From: JBBWZH01 sp035544115
GTDB lineage: Bacteria; Actinomycetota; Actinomycetes; Mycobacteriales; CADCTP01
Direction: 5' to 3'
Length of the DNA: 64,000 bases
Assembly (NCBI GenBank): GCA_963714145.1
Contig: OY970235.1
Location: 5,022,001 to 5,086,000 of the forward strand
Shown here: in pieces, positions 43,184 through 52,500 of the stretch
Position numbering within the stretch: position 1 is the stretch's first letter
How the letters are laid out: each line of letters begins with the position of its first letter
Position numbers and translations under genes: made by a program
The notes under the pieces: generated by a model
Database searches by the model: none
What the model saw: only the letters and a program-made list of their open reading frames with translations
What the model was told of the DNA's origin: nothing

Positions 43184-45733
43184 CTACCGCTCGACCGGGA
43201 CGCGTTCGGGTTCGGACGGCGCAACCGCCGGCACCGTGGGCCGGGCCGGTCTGCGCCGGCGCGGCAGCAGCGGTCGGGGGTCGATCAGCGCCCGCGCCCG
43301 GACCGTCAGCGGGACCGCCGCGTCCAGCAGCCGGCGGATCTCCCCTTCCAGCTCCCAGGCCCGGTCGGCGGCCGGCGGGCCCGGCGCGAACGGGCCGCAG
43401 ACCGCGGTCGTCGCGATCAGCGCCAGCTCGGCCAGCGCCGGGGCGGCCGGTGCCATCGGGCCGGTGCGGGCGCTCTGGCCCACCTCGACCGGGGTGTCCG
43501 AGGCCGGCACGGTGACACCACGCTCACGCAACCGGTCCAGCACCTCCAGCCAGGCAGCGGCGATCTGGTTCGACGGCGACCCACCGTGCCGTCTTCGGGA
43601 CCGGCGCTGCATCTTCGCCAGGACAATAGCGACCAGCAGCAGGATCGGCACGGCGAGCACGGCCAGCCCGATCAGCAGCGCGGTGTGGCTGGTCGACCCG
43701 CCACCCGGGCCGGCCTCCTGACCGGCCTGCTGGCTGTCCTGCTGCGGCTGCACCGGCTGGTCCTTCGGCGCCTGGTCCGGCAGGCTCGGCACGGTCTTGT
43801 CCCGCGGCGGTGCCGAGGTCGCCGGGTTGCCGGTGTTGGTCGGCTCGAACGGCACCCAGCCGTAGCCGGTCAGGTAGACCTCCGGCCAGGCGTGCGCGTC
43901 GGTGTTGTCCACCCGGTAGCTGTCGCCGGTGCGCTTGGACTGCTGCAGCCGGTAGCCGACCGCGACCCGGGCGGCGTAGCCCTTGGCCCGGGCCAGGATC
44001 GCGAACGCGGACGCGAACTGCTCGGCGTAGCCGACCTGCTCGTCCGGCGGGCCCTGCAGGGTGCGGTAGACCGCGCCGTACGAGTGCCCGGGCCGGGCCG
44101 ACAGGGCGTAACCCTTGCCGCGCAGGTACTTCTCGATCGCCTGCAGCTGGGTCCACGGGGTCTGCCAGTCCCGGGTGATGTCGTTGGCGAGCTGGCCGAC
44201 CCAGGCCGGTGGGTCCGGTAGCTGGGTGTACGCCGGCAGGTCGGTCGCCGCGGCCGCCTGCGCGATGCCGGCCTGCGGCCGCACCTCGCCGGTGACCTGG
44301 TAGTGGTAGTCACGGACCGCGCTGCGGGTGCTGACCAGGGTGCCGTTGGTCGGGTCGAACGCCAGGTCCGGACCGTCCACTTTGACCGGACGGCCGACCA
44401 CCGGCAGGAACTGTTGCGGCAGCCGGGTGACGTCCACGTCCAGTCGCACCTGGACGGTCGGCGAGCCGAGCGGCGGACCGGCCGGCAGGGTCGAGCCGCT
44501 GATCAGGAAATCGCGCGACTCCGTCCACAGGGCACCGTCGAACGAGTCCAATGTGGCCACCCGGACCCGGTCCACCGGGTAGCTGCCGCCGCGCTGGCTC
44601 ACCCGCACCTTGAACAGCTGGGTCTGCGGATCCTCAAGTTGCGGCTTCACCTGCACCAGCGGGGTCAGCCCGGTGGCCAGCCGGAACTCCTGCTGGCGCA
44701 GGTCGCGCGGGTCGGCCCGGGAGGTGCCGTCGGCGATCGGCAGCGCCCAGGCACCGGCCAGCCCGACCGCCGCGGCGATCGCCACCACCGGCAGCCCGAA
44801 CGCGACCCGGCCGACGGTGGAATGCCAGCGCCGGGCGGCCAGGTCCAGCCCGACCGCGTCCGCGTCCTGCTCGGCGATGCCCTCCTGGTCGGACGCGGCG
44901 GCCCGGCTACTGCGCACCAGCAGCACCAGCAGCGCCGCCGGCAGCACCGCGGCCACCAGCACCAGCCAGGACGCCGGCCGGGACGCGGTCACCAGCAGGC
45001 CGGCCAGCAGCAGCACCAGCGGCGGCACCGCCAGCGCGGTCACCAGCCGGGTGCGCAACACCAGCAGCGCGCCGGCCAGCCCGGCCGCGAACCCGGCCAG
45101 CACCGGGGTGAGCAACAGGTCGCCCACCACGTCGCCGGGCAGCGCCACGGTCAGCATCTCGGCCCAACCGGACCGCGCCCCCCGGCCCAGCGCGCGCAGC
45201 GCCGGCAGCCCGGGCAACCCGTAGCTGGTCAGCTTCGGGTAGCAGACGTACAGCGTGTAGATCGCCAGCAGCGGCAGCGCGACCGCCGCGGTCGGCAGCA
45301 TGGACCAGCGCCGGGCCGCGGACAGCACGCCCACGGCGCCGCCCAGCAGCACCGCGCCGGCCAGGATCGGAAGCCAGCTGAGGCTGCCGTAGAACGTCAG
45401 CAGCGGCAGCGTGGCCAGCACGGTAACCACCGCGACCCCGGCCGCCTCGACGTGCGCGAACCCGAACCGGACGCCGGGCCGCACCGGCCGCACCGCGGCC
45501 GCCCGCCTGGCGTCCGCCCGCCCGCCGCCCGGCCCACCGGCCGTCGGTCCACCGCCCGCTCGGCCGGCGTTCGTCGGCCCGGCGTTCGTACGTCCGGCGT
45601 TCGCCGGCCCACCGCCCGCTCGCCCGGCGTTCGTCGGCCCGGCGTTCGGCCCGGCGTTCGGTCGGCCGGCGTTCGGCGGCCCGGCGTTCGGCCCGGGGTT
45701 CGGTCGGCCGGCGTTCGTTCCCGGCGCGGTCAC
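43184..45733 (-). CDS. Membrane transglutaminase-like protein lacking the catalytic cysteine
   Basis: The 849-residue protein has a 90-residue NAG/GGP-repeat N-terminus, about six membrane helices, a periplasmic transglutaminase-like domain, one more helix (ALLIGLAVLAVPILLLVAIV) and a cytoplasmic DUF4129-like tail: the TgpA architecture. In active members the catalytic segment reads GYCEQF; here it is GYAEQF, with a GCC codon at residue 570. The His is kept (DAHAWPEVY, 614) but the Asp is Glu (WVPFEPT, 630). The protein is therefore predicted to be a non-catalytic scaffold or peptide binder. The GTG start overlaps the DUF58 stop (GTGA). Confidence 0.9.
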   Translation of the reverse strand: MTAPGTNAGRPNPGPNAGPPNAGRPNAGPNAGPTNAGRAGGGPANAGRTNAGPTNAGRAGGGPTAGGPGGGRADARRAAAVRPVRPGVRFGFAHVEAAGVAVVTVLATLPLLTFYGSLSWLPILAGAVLLGGAVGVLSAARRWSMLPTAAVALPLLAIYTLYVCYPKLTSYGLPGLPALRALGRGARSGWAEMLTVALPGDVVGDLLLTPVLAGFAAGLAGALLVLRTRLVTALAVPPLVLLLAGLLVTASRPASWLVLVAAVLPAALLVLLVRSSRAAASDQEGIAEQDADAVGLDLAARRWHSTVGRVAFGLPVVAIAAAVGLAGAWALPIADGTSRADPRDLRQQEFRLATGLTPLVQVKPQLEDPQTQLFKVRVSQRGGSYPVDRVRVATLDSFDGALWTESRDFLISGSTLPAGPPLGSPTVQVRLDVDVTRLPQQFLPVVGRPVKVDGPDLAFDPTNGTLVSTRSAVRDYHYQVTGEVRPQAGIAQAAAATDLPAYTQLPDPPAWVGQLANDITRDWQTPWTQLQAIEKYLRGKGYALSARPGHSYGAVYRTLQGPPDEQVGYAEQFASAFAILARAKGYAARVAVGYRLQQSKRTGDSYRVDNTDAHAWPEVYLTGYGWVPFEPTNTGNPATSAPPRDKTVPSLPDQAPKDQPVQPQQDSQQAGQEAGPGGGSTSHTALLIGLAVLAVPILLLVAIVLAKMQRRSRRRHGGSPSNQIAAAWLEVLDRLRERGVTVPASDTPVEVGQSARTGPMAPAAPALAELALIATTAVCGPFAPGPPAADRAWELEGEIRRLLDAAVPLTVRARALIDPRPLLPRRRRPARPTVPAVAPSEPERVPVER

Positions 45734-46872
45734 CGGCGCACCAGCCGGTTCCAGGCGGCGGCGAAGTCCGCGCTGGTCGCCACGTTCACGACCAGCGCCC
45801 CGGTCAGCGGTGCCGACCGCCGGCCGTACCGCTCACCCAACTGCACCACCGAGATCATCTGGAACCGGGACCGCACCCGGGACACCGCCGCCCGCTGCTG
45901 CGGCGAGGGCTGGCCGGTCACCACGCCGAGCGCGACGCCCTCCTCCCGCGGCACGATCGACTGCAACGCGATCAGCCCCGGGTCGGCCGGGGTGCGCTCC
46001 ACACTGGCCAGCAGGTCGAGCAGGTCGCTGCGGTCGGTGGACCGCTCGGCCACCGCCGCCTTGCCGCCGGTGGTGCGCAGTTCCAGCGGGAAGCCGTACT
46101 CGATCGCGGCCACCGCCAGCGAGGCGGCCGAACGCACCGCCTCCTCGAAGCTGTCGTCGTCGTACGGCTCGACGCTGGTGTCCAGCACCACCATCAGCCG
46201 CGGCTCGTTCGGTACCACGTTGTGCCGCACCATCAGCGTGCCGGTGCGGGCGCTGGACTTCGCGTGGATCAGCCGGTGGTCGTCGCCCGGCTCGTACTCG
46301 CGCAGGCTGTGGAAGGCGATGCCGCCGCGCGGCGCGCTGCTGGACGTCGGCCCGTCCATGTCCCGCGACCGTCCACTCGGGACCGGCGCCACCTCGTGCA
46401 CCAGCGGGTGCACCCGCAACACCGAGGTGGACGCGTACTCCCGGGACAGCCGCATCAGCCGCAGCGGGTCGGAGTGCCCGATCGCCAGCGGGCCGACCGG
46501 GTACATGCCGCGCCGGTTGGTCGGCAGCGGGTAGGTCGCGACCTGGCTGGCGCCGGCGGCCAGGCTCGGCAGCGGCACGCTCACCTGCCGCTTGCCGACC
46601 TTCTCCACCGCGAGGATCGGCGGGCTGCGCCGGCCGCCGGTGTTGGTCAGCGTGAGCACACCGCGGGCCAGCTCGCCCTCGGCGACCCGCAGCGGCTGGA
46701 TCTCCCGCACCGCGGTCACCGTCGGGCGCAGCATCATCCAGAGCGCGGCCAGCACCAGCGCGGTCAGCGCGGCCAACCCGAGTGCGACCAGCTCGGGGTA
46801 GTTGAGCAGCCAGCCGCCGGCCAGCAACACGGCGCCGGCTGCCGCCACCGCCTGACCGGACCGGGTGAGCAC
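45730..46872 (-). CDS. DUF58 membrane protein
   Basis: The 380-residue protein has two N-terminal hydrophobic helices (GQAVAAAGAVLLAGGWLL; ELVALGLAALTALVLAALWM) and the DUF58 core (FHSLREYEPGDDHRLIHAKS, LMVVLDTSVEP) with a VWA-like second half. DUF58 proteins are almost always encoded with MoxR ATPases, which are thought to remodel VWA-type clients. GTG start 5 nt after the MoxR stop. It forms an operon core with MoxR and the transglutaminase-like protein. Confidence 0.92.
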   Translation of the reverse strand: MLTRSGQAVAAAGAVLLAGGWLLNYPELVALGLAALTALVLAALWMMLRPTVTAVREIQPLRVAEGELARGVLTLTNTGGRRSPPILAVEKVGKRQVSVPLPSLAAGASQVATYPLPTNRRGMYPVGPLAIGHSDPLRLMRLSREYASTSVLRVHPLVHEVAPVPSGRSRDMDGPTSSSAPRGGIAFHSLREYEPGDDHRLIHAKSSARTGTLMVRHNVVPNEPRLMVVLDTSVEPYDDDSFEEAVRSAASLAVAAIEYGFPLELRTTGGKAAVAERSTDRSDLLDLLASVERTPADPGLIALQSIVPREEGVALGVVTGQPSPQQRAAVSRVRSRFQMISVVQLGERYGRRSAPLTGALVVNVATSADFAAAWNRLVRR

Positions 46873-46877
46873 GGCCG

Positions 46878-47864
46878 CTACACCCCGACGCGCTGCTGCG
46901 GCACCGGGACCGAGGCCAGGATCGCCTGCAGCAGGTCCCATGCGGTGCGACCCTGCAGCTCGGCCTCGGGCCGCAGGATCATCCGGTGCCCGAGCACGAA
47001 CGGCGCCATCAGTTTGACGTCGTCGGCGGTCACGAACGACCGACCCTGCGCCGCCGCGTGCGCCTGGGTCGCCTGGGCCAGTGCCAGGCTGCCGCGCGGG
47101 CTGACCCCGAGCCGCAGCTCCGGCATGTTCCGGGTGGCCGCGGTGATCGTCACGATGTAGCTGGTGATCGCCGGTGCCAGGTAGATCTCGGAGGCGATCT
47201 GGATCATCTGCAGCATGTCGTTCGTGGTCATCACCGGCTGCAGCTGCTCCGGCGTACGGCCGCGGGTGCCGTTGGTGACCACCTCGACCTCGGCGTCGTG
47301 GTCCGGGTAGCCGATGCCGGTACGGATCATGAACCGGTCCAGCTGCGCCTCCGGCAGGTCGTACGTGCCGCCGTGCTCGACCGGGTTCTGGGTCGCGATG
47401 ACGATGAACGGCCGCGGCACCACGTAGGGCACGGCGTCGACGGTGACCTGCCGCTCCGCCATCACCTCCAGCAGCGCCGACTGCGTCTTCGGCGAGGCCC
47501 GGTTGATCTCGTCGCCGAGCACGATGTTCGCGAACACCGGCCCCGGGTGGAAGACGAACTCGCGCTTGCCCGCGTCGTACACCTGCACACCACTGACGTC
47601 GGACGGGAGCAGGTCCGGGGTGAACTGGATGCGCCGCATCGCGCCCTCGATGGACTGCGAAATCGCCTTCGCCAGCGAGGTTTTCCCCACCCCGGGGACG
47701 TCGTCGATGAGCAGGTGGCCCTCGGCCAGCATGCACACCAGAGCCAGCCGCACCACGTCCGGCTTGCCCCGGATGAACGACTCGACGTTACGGGCCAGCT
47801 CCTCGTACCGCTGGGCGAACCAGGTCGCCCGCCCTGCGACCGCAGCGGCGTTGTCGGGACCCAC
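46878..47864 (-). CDS. MoxR-family AAA+ ATPase
   Basis: The 328-residue protein has Walker A DDVPGVGKTSLAKA, Walker B NIVLGDEINRASPKTQ, a TQNPVEHGGTYDLPEAQLDR sensor region and the MoxR lid (LRLGVSPRGSLAL). MoxR ATPases act as chaperones for VWA/DUF58 partners. I chose GTG at 47864 because GGAGG precedes it with a 6-nt spacer, rather than a longer form that reads into the promoter region. It is the first gene of the leftward operon (MoxR, DUF58, transglutaminase-like, propeller B, propeller A). Confidence 0.95.
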   Translation of the reverse strand: MGPDNAAAVAGRATWFAQRYEELARNVESFIRGKPDVVRLALVCMLAEGHLLIDDVPGVGKTSLAKAISQSIEGAMRRIQFTPDLLPSDVSGVQVYDAGKREFVFHPGPVFANIVLGDEINRASPKTQSALLEVMAERQVTVDAVPYVVPRPFIVIATQNPVEHGGTYDLPEAQLDRFMIRTGIGYPDHDAEVEVVTNGTRGRTPEQLQPVMTTNDMLQMIQIASEIYLAPAITSYIVTITAATRNMPELRLGVSPRGSLALAQATQAHAAAQGRSFVTADDVKLMAPFVLGHRMILRPEAELQGRTAWDLLQAILASVPVPQQRVGV

Positions 47865-48114
47865 GCTCAACCTCCAGGACCGAGGTCCAAATAGAATTGA
47901 TAGCCGCCCGGCGTGATGCCGCGTCCGCCAGAGTGCCGCGTCGCGCTGCAGGCGTGGGAGACCTACGATTGCCCCCGCTGTCGGAGCTCGACAGTACCGT
48001 CTGGACAGTCCCAACTCGACAGTTGTGCGCCGCCCCTACGGGCGGAGGATGTCCGCCTCTATGGGCAGACCTTTCCCGATACTTTTCGGACGGAACAGTG
48101 AGAGGGTTCGGCCG
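47865..48114. promoter_or_regulatory. Divergent promoter region between MoxR operon and Fn3/Hsp70 operon
   Basis: This 250-bp region holds an AT-rich patch (about 47887-47903) near the MoxR start. On the plus strand TACTTT (48080-48085) fits TANNNT at a suitable distance from the GTG at 48115. It also has three 14-bp-spaced direct repeats (47987-48023) and a GGCGGA/TCCGCC inverted repeat at 48041-48057. Confidence 0.5.
47987..48023 (+). repeat. Three CTSGACAGT direct repeats with 14-bp period
   Basis: CTCGACAGT (47987), CTGGACAGT (48001) and CTCGACAGT (48015) start exactly 14 bp apart, about 60-100 bp upstream of the candidate plus-strand -10. This regular spacing suggests a multimeric activator or repressor site. 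Confidence 0.6.
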
Positions 48115-49548
48115 GTGGATCCGGTTCTGGTGCTGAACGACCCGGAAGCGCGGGTCGATCCCGGCGGCGAGACCCGGGTCCGCGTCAGCGTGCGCAACAT
48201 CGGCGACCTCGTTGAGCAATATCAGTTCGAGGTACTCGGCGATACCGCGCGCTGGGCGCAGGTGGTACCGCGCCAGGTCTCCGTACTGCCGCACGGGCAG
48301 GAGGAGAAGACGGTCGAGGTGGTGTTCCGGCCGCCGCCTCCGCCGGGCTCGCCGGCCGGCGAGATCCCGTTCGGGGTGCGCTGTGTGTCGCTGGAACGGC
48401 GGGACCGGTGCGCCGTGGTCGAGGGTGACGTCGCCGTCGGCGCGGTGCACAACCTGGCCGCGAAGCTGGAGCCGGTCGCGCCGCGCGGCCGGTGGTCCGG
48501 GCGGTACCGGGTCAGGTTCGACAACAGCGGCTCGGTGCCGGTGACCGTCGCGCTGGCCGCCACCGACACCAAGCAACTGCTGCGGTTCGCACTGGCGCCG
48601 CAGCAGCTGACCGTCGCACCTGGACAGTCGGCGCCGGCGTACCTGTCGGTGCGGCCGCGGCAGCCGATGATGCGTGGCAAGCCGGCCGAGATCCCGTTCG
48701 TGCTGTCCTACCGGGCGCCGACCGAGGGCGGCAGCGGCGAGCTGACCGGCGCGTTCGAGCAGCGGCCGGTGATCAGCAAGACGGTGATCGCGCTCGTCGC
48801 CGCCGTCGTCGGGCTGGCCGCCGGTGCCGGCGTGCTGATCATCCGGGCCGGCAACAACCAGCAGAAGAAGACCGCGCTGACCACCGAGGGCCCGCCGCCG
48901 CCGACCGCGCTGACCAGCGCGCAGGCGCTGACCAGTTCCAGCGCGCAGCTCGTCTGGGACCGCAGCCCTTACGCCACCAGCTACGTCGTGCAGCAGCTGG
49001 GCGCCAACGGCACGGTCGGCGGCACGAAGGAGATCGGTGACCCGGATGTGTCCACTCTGGTCTGGCCCGGCCTGAAGCCCGGGCGCAGCTGCTTCCAGGT
49101 CGTCACCGTCGGCAAGAGCGGCCGCAGCGCGCCGAGCAAGCCGCAGTGCGTGACGATCGCCGCGCCGGCGCCGACCACACCCCCGCCGACCGTGGCGCCC
49201 ACCTCGGCCGCACCTACCGTCCCGCCGACCTCAGGCGGTGGCGGCGGCGGGGGCGGCGGAAGCGGCGGCACCGGTGCCGTGACGCTGCAGGGCTTCTACG
49301 TGATCTACGCGGTGATCCCCCAGGACGACGCGGCCAGCCAGGGCCTCGCCCAGCAGGTGGTCGCCAAGGTGCAGCAGGCCGGCAGCCCGGCCCGGCTGGT
49401 CGACAGCAAGGCGTCCGATCAGCTCGCCGACGGGCCGGCCGGCCTCTGGTACATCCTGCGCGACGGCTTCGACAGCTACTCCGCCGCGCAGGCCGAGTGC
49501 GCCGCCCGGCGGAAGGTCTCCCCCAACTGCTACGTGGTCACCCCGTGA
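48115..49548 (+). CDS. Membrane protein with Ig-like, Fn3 and SPOR-like domains
   Basis: The 477-residue protein has two Ig-like beta domains (VLVLNDPEARVDPGGETRVR; about 1-215), one membrane helix (IALVAAVVGLAAGAGVLII, about 223-244), an Fn3 domain (LTSSSAQLVWDRSPYATSYV, then CFQVVTVGKSGRSAPSK), a Pro/Thr and Gly linker, and a final 85-residue domain (FYVIYAVIPQDDAASQGLAQ, LWYILRDGFDSYSAAQAE) that resembles SPOR peptidoglycan-binding domains. The start is GTG at 48115, placed 8 nt after AGAGGG. It is the first gene of an operon with the Hsp70 fusion. SPOR-like assignment is by pattern only. Confidence 0.8.
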   Translation: MDPVLVLNDPEARVDPGGETRVRVSVRNIGDLVEQYQFEVLGDTARWAQVVPRQVSVLPHGQEEKTVEVVFRPPPPPGSPAGEIPFGVRCVSLERRDRCAVVEGDVAVGAVHNLAAKLEPVAPRGRWSGRYRVRFDNSGSVPVTVALAATDTKQLLRFALAPQQLTVAPGQSAPAYLSVRPRQPMMRGKPAEIPFVLSYRAPTEGGSGELTGAFEQRPVISKTVIALVAAVVGLAAGAGVLIIRAGNNQQKKTALTTEGPPPPTALTSAQALTSSSAQLVWDRSPYATSYVVQQLGANGTVGGTKEIGDPDVSTLVWPGLKPGRSCFQVVTVGKSGRSAPSKPQCVTIAAPAPTTPPPTVAPTSAAPTVPPTSGGGGGGGGGSGGTGAVTLQGFYVIYAVIPQDDAASQGLAQQVVAKVQQAGSPARLVDSKASDQLADGPAGLWYILRDGFDSYSAAQAECAARRKVSPNCYVVTP

Positions 49549-49552
49549 CCCG

Positions 49553-52500
49553 ATGACGTACGCGCTGGGCATCGACGTCGGCACCACCTACACCGCGGCC
49601 GCGATCTGGCGGTCCGGCCGGGCCGAGACCGTGCCGCTCGGCGACCGGGCGCACAGCGTCCCGTCCGCGCTGTTCCTCCGGCCGGACGGCGCGCTGCTGG
49701 TCGGCGAGGCCGCGAACCGGCGCGGCGTGCTCGAACCGGACCGGCTGGCCCGCGGCTTCAAGCGCCGGCTCGGCGACGACGCCCCGCTGCTGCTCGGCGA
49801 CGAGCCGATGACGCCGGCCGAGCTCACCGGCAACCTGATCCGCTGGGTGGTCGACAAGGTCGCCGAGCGGGAAGGCGGCCGGCCCGCGCACGTCACGCTC
49901 ACCTGCCCGGCCACCTGGGGCGACTACCGGCGCGGGCTGATGACCGAGGCCGCCCAGTCGGCGCAGCTGGCCGATGTCGGGCTGCTGCCGGAGCCGGTCG
50001 CCGCCGCGATCTACTACGCCGCGCAGGAACGGCTCCCGGTCGGCGCGCTCGTCGCCGTGTACGACCTCGGCGGCGGCACCTTCGACGCGACCGTGGTGGC
50101 CAAGACCGCGACCGGCTTCGACGTGCACGGCACCCCGGGCGGCGACGAGACCATCGGCGGCTCGGACTTCGACCAGTACGTGCTCGATCACGTCGCCGCC
50201 ACGCTGCGCACCTCCTGGGCGCAACAGGACACCAGCAACCCGGTCGTGCTGGCCGGCCTGGCCCAGGTGCGGGAGAACGCGGTCGCCGCCAAGGAGGCGC
50301 TGTCCGCCGACACCGAGGCCACGATCCCGGTCATCCTGCCCGACCTCACCCGGGACGTGCGGCTCACCCGCGGCGAGTTCGAGGCCGCCATCCGCATCCC
50401 GGTGCTGCGCACCCTGGACACACTCGCGCACACGATCGCCGCCGCCGGCGCACAACCCACCGACCTGCACGCCGTCCTGCTCGTCGGCGGCTCCAGCCGG
50501 ATCCCGCTGATCTCCCGGCTGCTCGCCGGGGAGCTCGGCGTCCGGGTCGCCGTCGACGCCCACCCCAAGTACGCCGTCTGCCTCGGCGCCGCCATCTCCG
50601 CCGCCGCCCGCCTCGCCCCCACCCGCACCGCCGACCGCCCCACGCCGGCCTTCGGCCGCCCACCCGGGCCCGGCGGCCCCGCCGACCCGGGCCGTCCCGG
50701 CGGTCCGAGCGGGCCCGGTGGGGCCGGTGGGCCCGGCCGGTACAGCCCCGGCGGGCCCGGCGGGCCCGGTGCGCCGGGCGGGCCGCAGCCGGTCGGGGTC
50801 GGCGGGCCGGCCGGCCCGTACCAGCCGGACGCCGCAGCCTGGGCCGGCGGACCCGGCGGACCCGGCGGACCCGGCGGACCCGGCGGATCACCCGGCCCCG
50901 GCGGACCGGGCGGCCCGGCACCGATCGGCACCGGCGGGCCCGGCCCGTACCGACCGGGTGGACCGGTCGGCCCTCAGCTGCCTGGGACGACCGGGCCTGG
51001 CGGCCCCAGGCCGGCGGACCTGCCGGGCCCACCCGGGTCGGCCGGACCAGCTGGCCCCGGTGGACCGCCCGGTCCCGGTGGACCGCCCGGCGCCGGCGCG
51101 CCGGGAACCGCACCGCACGGCGTCCCGGCCTGGCCCGGCGGGCCCATCCCGCCCGGCACGTCACCGCACGGCATCCCCGCCGCGCCCGGCGGCCCCGGCG
51201 GGCCGGTCCCACCAGGCACCGCACCGCACGGCACCCCGGCCGCGCCGGGTGGGCCAGGTGGCCCGGTCCCGCCCGGCACGTCACCGCACGGCACCCCGGC
51301 AACGCCCGGCGGCCCCGCCGGACCAGGCACCGCACCGCACGGCATCCCGGCCGGGCCGGGTGGGCCAGGTGGCCCGGTCCCGCCCGGCACGTCACCGCAA
51401 ACGCCCGGCGGCCCAGCCGGACCGGGCACCGCACCGCACGGCATCCCGGCCGGGCCGAGTGGGCCAGGTGGGCCGGTCCCGCCCGGCAGTTCGCCGCACG
51501 GCGTCCCGGCCTGGACGGGTGGACCGGCCGGGCCGGGGACGCCCCCGCCGGCCGGCGGCTGGCCGACACCCGCCGGTGGCAACCCGGCGGTACCGGGCAC
51601 CCTCCCGCCGGGCGCCCTCCCGCCGGGGACGCTGCCGCCCGGCACGCCCTGGCCGGGCTCGGCGGCAGCGGCCGCCGGGACGGTGGCGCCGTCTGGAACG
51701 GTGCCGACCGGCGGCCCAGGCTGGCCGGGTCCCGGAATGCCGGGTCCCGCCGCCGGTAACCCGGGCGGTCCCGGTGGACCGGGATGGCAGGGCGGACCGG
51801 ACGGCCCGGGACGGCAGGGCGGACCGGACGGCCCGGGATGGCAGGGCGGATCGAGCGGCCCGGGATGGCAGGGCGGCGCCGGCGGGCCGGGCGGGCCGGG
51901 TCTTCCCGGTGGACCGGGACGGCCAGGCTGGTCGGCCGGCCCAGACGGGCCGGCAGGACCGGGCGGCTTGTACGGGCCAGGCGGACCGGGCGGACCGTTC
52001 GGACCAGGCGGACCGTCAGGACCCGGTGGACCGGGCGGACCGGGTGCGTACGGGCCAGGCGGGCCGTCGGGACCCGGTGGGCCGGGCGGACCGGGCGCGT
52101 ACGGGCCAGGCGGACCGTCGGGACCCGGTGGGTCGGCGGGGCCGGGCGGGCCGTACGGGCCAGGTGGGCCGTCGGGACCGGGCGGGCCGGGCGGGGCTGG
52201 TGTGGACTGGCGGGGTGACCAGCCGGCGGAGCGGCCGGTGCTGGTCGGGGTCGGCGCGGCCGAGGCCGGCGCCGGGATGGCCGGGATCGAGTTGCTGGCC
52301 GAGGCGCCGGCGGCGCTGGACGTGGACCCGGTGGAGACCGGGGTGGTCCGACCGGTCGACATGCGGCTGCCCACCGTGCCCGACCTGAGCCGGCCGGTCC
52401 GGATGCTGACCGACCAGGACCAGCCGCTGACCATCACGCACACCGGCGACCCGGGCCGCGGCCGGCAGGCCGCGCTGATCGTCACGATCACCGTGGTGGT

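Noticed and set aside
44303..46534. A plus-strand open frame opposite the transglutaminase-like and DUF58 genes.
   Set aside because: Composition is typical of shadow frames (Gln/Arg/Ala-rich) and the minus strand has well-defined families with coupled starts.
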